Shown: one piece after another, positions 58,289 through 64,000 of the stretch
Layout: the number at the start of each line of letters is the position of its first letter
Numbering within the stretch: the stretch's first letter is position 1
Source: Magicicada septendecula
Taxonomy: Eukaryota > Arthropoda > Insecta > Hemiptera > Cicadidae
Assembly (NCBI GenBank): GCA_034769895.1
Contig: CM068367.1
Coordinates: 1,317,347,046 to 1,317,411,045, forward strand
DNA: 64,000 bases
Direction of reading: 5' to 3'
Position numbers and translations under genes: made by a program
The notes under the pieces: generated by a model
Databases searched by the model: none
What the model was told of the DNA's origin: nothing
Seen by the model: the letters and a program-made list of their open reading frames with translations, nothing else

Positions 58289-59269
58289 TAATCTTTATTT
58301 TGTGCCATCTGAAGAATGGGCTTATTTAACTTTAGAGTGTTATACTCATTAAATTTAACACATCTTAATACATATCATGAAATTACAATGTTATGGTAAT
58401 TAGGTCAGTCTTTTGTGTTTTATTTTACTCTTATTTTTGTTATTTAAGTGTCTTTCATATTTTAGTTTAAGTTAAGTTCTGAACCACGGAAGTAGAACTT
58501 CCGTGTCACCTGTGTGTAACATGTCCTCGGCGAATCGGCGCTTTCTGTCTGTTGTGCAGGGTGTCTGGGAGATCTTCTGTCTCTCTTGTGTTGGTGAAGT
58601 ATGGTGTCATTTTTTAAAGATGAGTAGTCTGTCTCTTCTGTAGATTCTTGTGGTCTTTGTTTTTTGGTGGTAACTTTCTCTGGTGTTCACATTGTTGTAC
58701 CACACATACTGCTTATGGTTAACAGTTACATTCTAAAAGTTTAACATCACATTTAGGTGATGTTATTGAATTATAGAGATGTCATCGTTGCACACTCAAG
58801 TCATTACAACATTCACTTCATTCTGCAATTGCACAAGCTTTACCTAGTCTACATGTTTTATATTGTCAACATAACTTTCTGTACACTGTATCAGCAGCGG
58901 AGTCTCTGAGTCATCTGAACTAACTAAATAACTATAGGGGTAATGGGGCTGTCCGCGCGCGGGTAGTTTCTCAACGCAAAAAGTAGTTTACTCGATTATT
59001 ATTAATTATTTTCCTTTAATTTGCTTACAAATGTAATTGCATCTCTCTATACTTTTATTATTCTTTTATGTAACGTGAGGTCGTTATAGATTTATTGGGT
59101 TTCTTACATCTAATTTTATTAACTGATACATTGGCAAATCGGCATGTTACTACCGGTTTGGGGCATGGAGAAAGGGTTCATCAGTACCTTATTAAATTCT
59201 TTTAGTATTATAATTAAAAAAAAATTTTTTTTTTTTTATTGTGGGATTTAGGCATCTTAAATCGTCACA
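58289..59269 (-). repeat. gypsy-2 5' LTR, right part
   Basis: Matches 38664-39644. Together with 45355-45719 it makes a 1346-bp LTR. Confidence 0.92.
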
Positions 59270-59310
59270 GTAAGTGGGACTTGAACACTTTCTTCTTCTC
59301 CAATTTCTTC

Positions 59311-59528
59311 TTAATTTTCCTCTACATCTCCTGAAATATCAGTAGCAGGACTGAGGTTAGACTCCGTTGGCCTTTGTTCAGTATCAGGCAATAAAAAAAG
59401 TAATCTTTCAAAGTAAACGTATTTGCATCGTTTAGTAGCTGCTTGTCCGGATTTTGTGCTCTGTTGAGCTTTAAGTTCTCTGGCGAAACACATTCTTAGA
59501 TTTTTCAAACGTTTGTTGGTGACGGTAC
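59311..59528 (-). pseudogene. MADF-type Harbinger protein, second exon
   Basis: The minus strand enters at an acceptor TTTTGTTTTAG before 59528 and encodes LKNLRMCFARELKAQQ ... KYVYFERLLFL, the second half of a MADF domain, then an acidic Ser/Glu stretch. A TAA at 59311-59313 interrupts it; reading continues as EEIGEEESVQVPLT to the gypsy-2 insertion at 59270, and then at 38308. One inactivating stop. Confidence 0.7.
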
Positions 59529-59662
59529 CTAAAACAAAAGGTTCCTGTCACACACAGCTCACAAATGTTAACTGCTGTTCAAAATAATTAACTTAGGAAG
59601 TAAAGCTATGTTGAAAAAATAAATATTATTAGGATATATGTAATTATATTTCTCTTTTTCAG

Positions 59663-60514
59663 GTATCTGGCTACTGGAAACATGGAAACAGTCCATGTTT
59701 CTATTCTTTATCATCCGAGTATCGACTTGCACCATCCACAGTCAGGAGTATTGTACGTGGAACTACTAAAATCTATATGGCATATTCTACAGCCACTATA
59801 TATAGCAAGTAATACAGAAGAGGACTGGAATAAAATTGCAAATGAGTTTAACGATCGCACATACTTTCCTAATGTTATAGGGGCTATTGATAGAAAACAC
59901 GTAAGGATTAAAAAACCCGAAGACAGTGGATCTTTGTGTGTTAATTACAAGAAGTTTTGCTCAGTTGTACTAATGGCGTGAGTTCATGCTGAATATAAAT
60001 TTGTTTTTGTTGACATAGGTTCTTATGGATCAGCAGCTGATCCAAGCATTTTCAAAAACTCTTTAATGGGTCGAAAACTACAAAGTGACCAGTTAAATAT
60101 TCCGGAAGACAGAGCTTTACCTAATGATGAGAGTGGCCAACGTATGCCATTTGTGGTTGTTGGAGATGAAGCTTTTGGACTGTCGAAAAGGATTTTACCC
60201 CCGTTCCCTAGGAAAAACGTTAGTGTGGTGAATAAAGTTTTTAACTACAGACATACTAGAGCTCGTCGAATGGTTGAATGCACTTTCGGAATTTTAGCAA
60301 GTAAATGGCCCATGTTTTTCAGACTATTGATGTAGGACTAGAATTTTGTGACTCAGTGGTCAAAGCGTGCTGTGTACTCCACAATTATGTGAGGATAAAA
60401 GACGGTGTTCGATTTGCTGATACCTTATACGAATGCCCGCTACAAAGTATTTCATCCCATACTGTTCGTGGAACTGTATCTGCAGTTAACATGAATTATT
60501 TTGCTTCTCCGTAA
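59663..60514 (+). pseudogene. Harbinger transposase, second exon with the DDE core
   Basis: It starts after TCTCTTTTTCAG (acceptor) with YLATGN. A frame slip covers the expected FYSLSSEYRLAPSTVRSIV stretch and slips back near KSIWHIL. The catalytic residues are visible: IGAIDRKHVRI (first Asp, about 59881), VVVGDEAFGLSKR (second Asp, about 60160) and MVECTFGILASKWPMF (Glu, about 60275). An in-frame TGA follows VVLMA (about 59980), and a frame change near 60325 leads to TIDVGLEFCDSVVKACCVLH and the stop at 60514. With the TAG of exon 1 the gene has at least four inactivating changes. Confidence 0.87.
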
Positions 60515-61233
60515 GGATCTGTTCCTTGGCAGTACGACAAAGTGTAATTTTGTTTACTGCCATATGATACTAAGTTTCTGAGTAATTAAACACTTTTTTA
60601 TCTATTTATATATTTTGAACATTCCCATAAATCATGTGTTGTACAATAAGTGGTCGTTGTAAGAATATTATTGTAGAACATAATATATTATGTTTTATAC
60701 TTTATCGATACATTTATTAAGTTTACCTTTGACCTGTGTGTGCATGTGGTGTGCATGATAGTGTTTAAGACATACTGTAATTCAAAATAAAATCTGTATT
60801 TTACGTGTACATTGACTAGCAACACACTGTATAGATTATAGTTATATTATATATATTTGAAATGTTGTACTCATATTCATTTACATTGAAAAAAAATACA
60901 TAACATTTCAAGTAATTTGTATATTTTGTAATTTAGATATTGTTATTATCATACTTTTTTCACTACCCATACTTTTATGATTTGAACAAAACACTATACA
61001 CATATGGTTTTTTACTAGGGAAAAATTTTGGTTTTTCAAACTACCAAACACAAAGTTTTCTGTAATTAACACACAAAAATAAAAATACAACATTACAGTT
61101 ATGAATTAAATTATATTGTTTTTTATAAATATCTCTGTAAAATTTTCTAAAACCTTCTGGCACTACATACAGGACTTAATGTAACAGGCACTTCTAGGGT
61201 TAAGATGCTTGTATATTATTACATTTAACTTAC
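60515..61233. other. Harbinger non-coding interior between its two genes
   Basis: About 700 bp containing the transposase 3' end and the intron of the MADF gene (61233-59529 on the minus strand). No other gene seen. Confidence 0.5.
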
Positions 61234-61422
61234 CTTGGGTATTTTTTTCTTGAGGCGAAAGACTGTTCCAGTTTTCTATCACTGCACTGTAAACTTCGTC
61301 CCACAGTTTCTTCTTCAAATTTATGTCTGCATACTCTTTTAAAGATTTTAGATAAAGAGGGGTCGTTTCTCTATTTTGTCTATTAATTTGTCTACGTCAT
61401 CTTCTCGTAGTAAGGGACTCAT
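61234..61422 (-). pseudogene. MADF-type Harbinger protein, first exon
   Basis: The ATG at 61422 gives MSPLLREDDVDKLI, then after a one-base frame slip PLYLKSLKEYADINLKKKLW and DEVYSAVIENWNSLSPQEK, the first half of a MADF (Myb/SANT-like) domain. The exon ends CCCAAG|GTAAGT at 61234. It joins 59528. Confidence 0.7.
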
Positions 61423-61826
61423 TTTCAATTAAGGAACAATTCAAAAGGCACACGTTCACAGTAGTTCGAATAAGGAACAACACGTGGTCCACTGAACAAT
61501 AGTTTAGTCGTATGTGTGCGCGTTCAGACATGCTCCCATTGAACTGGCGCCAGCTCACAATAGTTGAGTTGGGTAACAGTCGGCGGGAAATTGGGTCCGT
61601 CCACAACTGCTCCAATCATCGGACAACTATCGTCCAACTATCGGCGTAGTGTGCGCACTCCCACTTAAGATAGTGCTTCTCATTTTTGTCACCGACTAGT
61701 TGGACAACTATCATACAACTCAAAATTGTATGTGTGCGCTAGGCCTTAGGGAATAGTCAGCGGCAAAATGTAACTTCCGTCGCCGCGCGTGTACTATATT
61801 TCGGTGTCCGATGTGTACACCAACTG

Positions 61827-62836
61827 TTTTCTTCACAAGTAACTAATGCCAGCTTATGGAGGTTATGTACGACAATGTAACTTAAATAAAATTTACTTTC
61901 TTAGTGTACATTTATCGCACATAATTACGGTACAGAGACGATTTTGGGAGGTTGTGGCTACGTTTAACAATATAACTTAACCTTTTACATTTTTAAAATT
62001 AATTAGACTTAACAAACTTTTCCTTAGTTAGTGTACATTCAAAGGCTGTATTTATTGTATGGATAAAAGGCCGTATATAACATTAATGGCTGTATTTATT
62101 CGAAGTAAGTAATGCCAGCTTATGGAGGTTATGTATGACAATGTAACTTAAATAAAATTTACTTTGTTCGTGTACATTAAAAGGGTGTATTTATTGGAAG
62201 TACAGAAATTATTTTACATTTATCGCACATAATTACGGTACAGAGACAATTTTGGGAGGTTGTGGCTACGTTTAATTATTTAACTTAACCTTTTAGATTT
62301 TTAAAATTAATTAGACTTAACAGACATTTCCTTAGTTAGTGTACATTCAAAGGCTGTATATAACATTAAAGGCTGTATTTATTCAAAGTACCTCAATTAA
62401 AACGTACTTCCAATTTAGAACCTAGTACAATCTAATGTATAACCAAACAAGTACATTAAAATCTTTTTTTCAACATAATGCAATAAAAAGCAATGTGCAG
62501 TTTCTGTTAACATGCAAATGACTAAGTATTAATAATGGGTTACAGTGGAATTTAATGTTACTACGGTCTGAATTAATGCAAATAAAATTGGGAGAATCTC
62601 ATAAACATATTAAAGAATGCTTGTATATTACACACAAAATTATTACAGTACGGACCTTTGTTAATGAATAGAAACAAATTTGACTCTATACTTTAGTATG
62701 TACCAATGAAATTCACCTTTTTTCAAATACCAATATCTGTTGTTTTTTTCATACCCTTAAAAAAAGGTCATTAACAACATACATTATGAGAAAACGTGAT
62801 TACAAATAACCAGCCATTAGTTACTTGTGAAGAAAA
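61827..62836. repeat. Inverted-repeat element (1.0 kb) with internal tandem duplication
   Basis: The 22 bp at 61827-61848 (TTTTCTTCACAAGTAACTAA...) occur inverted at 62815-62836. Inside, 61837-62102 and 62103-62390 are tandem copies of a ~266-bp unit (AATGCCAGCTTATGGAGG ... GGCTGTATTTATTC) with small indels. No coding content. A MITE is likely; no target duplication recognised. Confidence 0.6.
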
Positions 62837-64000
62837 TATATATAACATTTACAAACATAAAATCTTCAATTCTCTCCCTATTTGTTTTATAAAAACTGGA
62901 GTTTCTATTGCAGGTTTTAAGTCCACTAACTACTTACATAAATATACATAATTGTTCCTGTATCTTGTTGGGTAACATATTATATTAATACATCTGCTTC
63001 CTACTCATATGTGCAAACAATGTTTTTAATGTACGGTCCTAAAATCTTTATCAACACTTTATATCTTTAAAATTTAGACAAAGTCTAATGAGCAACTTGG
63101 CCTAACCTGAATTTACATGACCTGGCTCAGAACAACTTTATTTTGGCAAATACAAATATGAAGACTGGCTGGTTGCAATTTCTTCAGGACTCACACCTGC
63201 TGCCAGGCTTAGTTCTATAACATGATAAGGAAGAAAGAAATCAGCCCAAACCTGCAACCGCTGTGGGAAGGCTTTTACACCATTACCGATAAGATTAATG
63301 ATGTCATCTAAGAATAACTCATTAGCTTTATTTATACATTTAATGCATCTTAATTAGTACACTAACAGCACTGCTCTGTCTTACAGTAACACAACACGTT
63401 ACACTAACTCAAAAGAATTTCTTGTTTTCAGTTTAAGAAAGTTGAAATCGTGTATTTATTTTCTTTTCCATTCACTATTTGTAAAGCATGCTTAAAATTA
63501 ATATGTGTACGCTTACTATATTGAAATCCAATGTTCACCATCCAATAATTACAAATTTTGTGGAATTGTGAAATTAGTAACATTATGTACTAATGTGTGA
63601 TTATCAGTTGAATTTCTGAATTCCTTTGATTAATTAATAAATCTTTCTAATTTGTTCTTTATGTCTATAATGATTTTTTATTAGTTTTTAATCTTTGTGT
63701 TTTCATTATTCATTTGTAAATTTTTGCATTTTGTTGTCCATGACATGTTCATTGATTAACTAATTATCATTAAAACACACAGAGGACTGATCCTTTTTTG
63801 CAAGATCACAAGTATGTTTCAAGTATGTTTTTAATTGTATGCAATGTGGACACATACAGAGGAGTGTCAGTTTTTTGTTTTTTCAATAAATAACAATGAG
63901 AGGGGGGAGAGAGAGAGAGAGAGAGAGACCAAAAATAACACGTACAGAAATTACATCAGAACTTTTCCTGACAGTAAAAAAATAACTAAATAATGAATGG
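62837..64000. other. No gene seen; GA microsatellite near the end
   Basis: A+T-rich sequence without supported genes. A (GA)n run of about 30 bp lies at about 63898-63928. Confidence 0.5.

Larger units (their letters stand above)
38309..59269 (-). mobile_element. Ty3/gypsy LTR retrotransposon (gypsy-2), degenerate, split by a Helitron
   Basis: The left LTR (38309-39644) and right LTR (45355-45719 plus 58289-59269) flank gag and pol on the minus strand. The LTRs start TGTGACG in the element sense. Flanks GTAC (38305-38308) and GTAA (59270-59273) are a probable 4-bp target duplication with one change. Without the Helitron the element is about 8.4 kb. It sits inside the MADF gene of the Harbinger element and inside the transposase intron on the other strand. 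Frames are broken in several places and the integrase core is deleted, so it is dead. Confidence 0.88.
30400..61745 (+). mobile_element. PIF/Harbinger element, expanded by nested insertions
   Basis: The left end GGCCTAGTGCACACATACAA (30400) is an inverted copy of the right end (finishing ...GCGCTAGGCC at 61745). Both are followed outwards by TTA (30397-30399, 61746-61748), the Harbinger 3-bp target duplication. It carries the two genes typical of the superfamily: a DDE transposase on the plus strand (37163-37455 and 59663-60514) and a MADF-type protein on the minus strand (61422-61234, 59528-59311, 38308-37765). Removing the nested elements leaves about 3.8 kb, a normal length. Further inward, the left TIR resumes at 32871 (TGTCCAATTATTCGG), interrupted by the first hAT-like element. 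Confidence 0.88.

Noticed and set aside
1..64000. CRISPR arrays, operons, tRNA or rRNA genes
   Set aside because: Tandem repeats here lack the regular short repeat-spacer form, and no clover-leaf or rRNA sequence was recognised. The DNA is eukaryotic.

Overview
The window is animal nuclear DNA, most likely from an insect or other arthropod with a large, A+T-rich genome. The reasons are a spliced mitochondrial-protein gene with GT/AG introns, no bacterial gene organisation, and animal-type transposable elements of nearly every class (Ty3/gypsy, Helitron, PIF/Harbinger, hAT, pogo/Tigger, Tc1/mariner, fold-back elements). I cannot name the species. No rRNA, tRNA or CRISPR array was seen.

Layout. 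0-5 kb: a decayed hAT transposase remnant (465-1530, minus) and a palindrome-headed element carrying ~160-bp tandem units (2731-4428). 5.5-10.8 kb: a dead Tc1/mariner copy (5543-6897) and a pogo/Tigger copy (7390-10826), the latter with a 986-bp internal tandem duplication; both have TA target duplications. 11.0-24.8 kb: a complete, apparently young Ty3/gypsy element on the minus strand (11011-24781) with 3.2-kb LTRs, a 4-bp CTAT target duplication and full-length gag and pol reading frames. 25.1-29.8 kb: the only host gene recognised, a three-exon MAIP1 orthologue (m-AAA protease-interacting protein, mitochondrial; minus), with an LTR-element relic in its second intron and a small inverted-repeat element upstream.

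30.4-61.7 kb is one PIF/Harbinger element (TTA target duplications, GGCCTAG... termini). Later insertions have swollen it from about 3.8 kb to 31 kb. Its transposase exons lie at 37163-37455 and 59663-60514; its partner MADF-type protein is in three pieces on the other strand. Nested inside are: (a) two related hAT-like non-autonomous elements (about 30430-32870 and 32955-37125), the first carrying a 755-bp MITE and the second a fold-back element and a 2.3-kb hAT copy; (b) a second Ty3/gypsy element (38309-59269, minus) whose 5' LTR is split by a 12.6-kb Helitron (45720-58288, plus), which in turn holds a non-autonomous LTR element (51135-56786, plus) and another copy of the tandem-unit element. 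The order of insertion can therefore be read directly: Harbinger, then gypsy-2, then Helitron, then the small LTR element.

61.7-64 kb returns to the sequence that flanked the Harbinger insertion. It holds a 1.0-kb inverted-repeat element containing a 266-bp tandem duplication, and a GA microsatellite.

Most element genes are broken by stops and frameshifts. The exceptions are gypsy-1 gag and pol and the coiled-coil ORF of the small LTR element. Element boundaries rest on termini plus target duplications that I read by eye; family assignments rest on protein motifs, without database searches.
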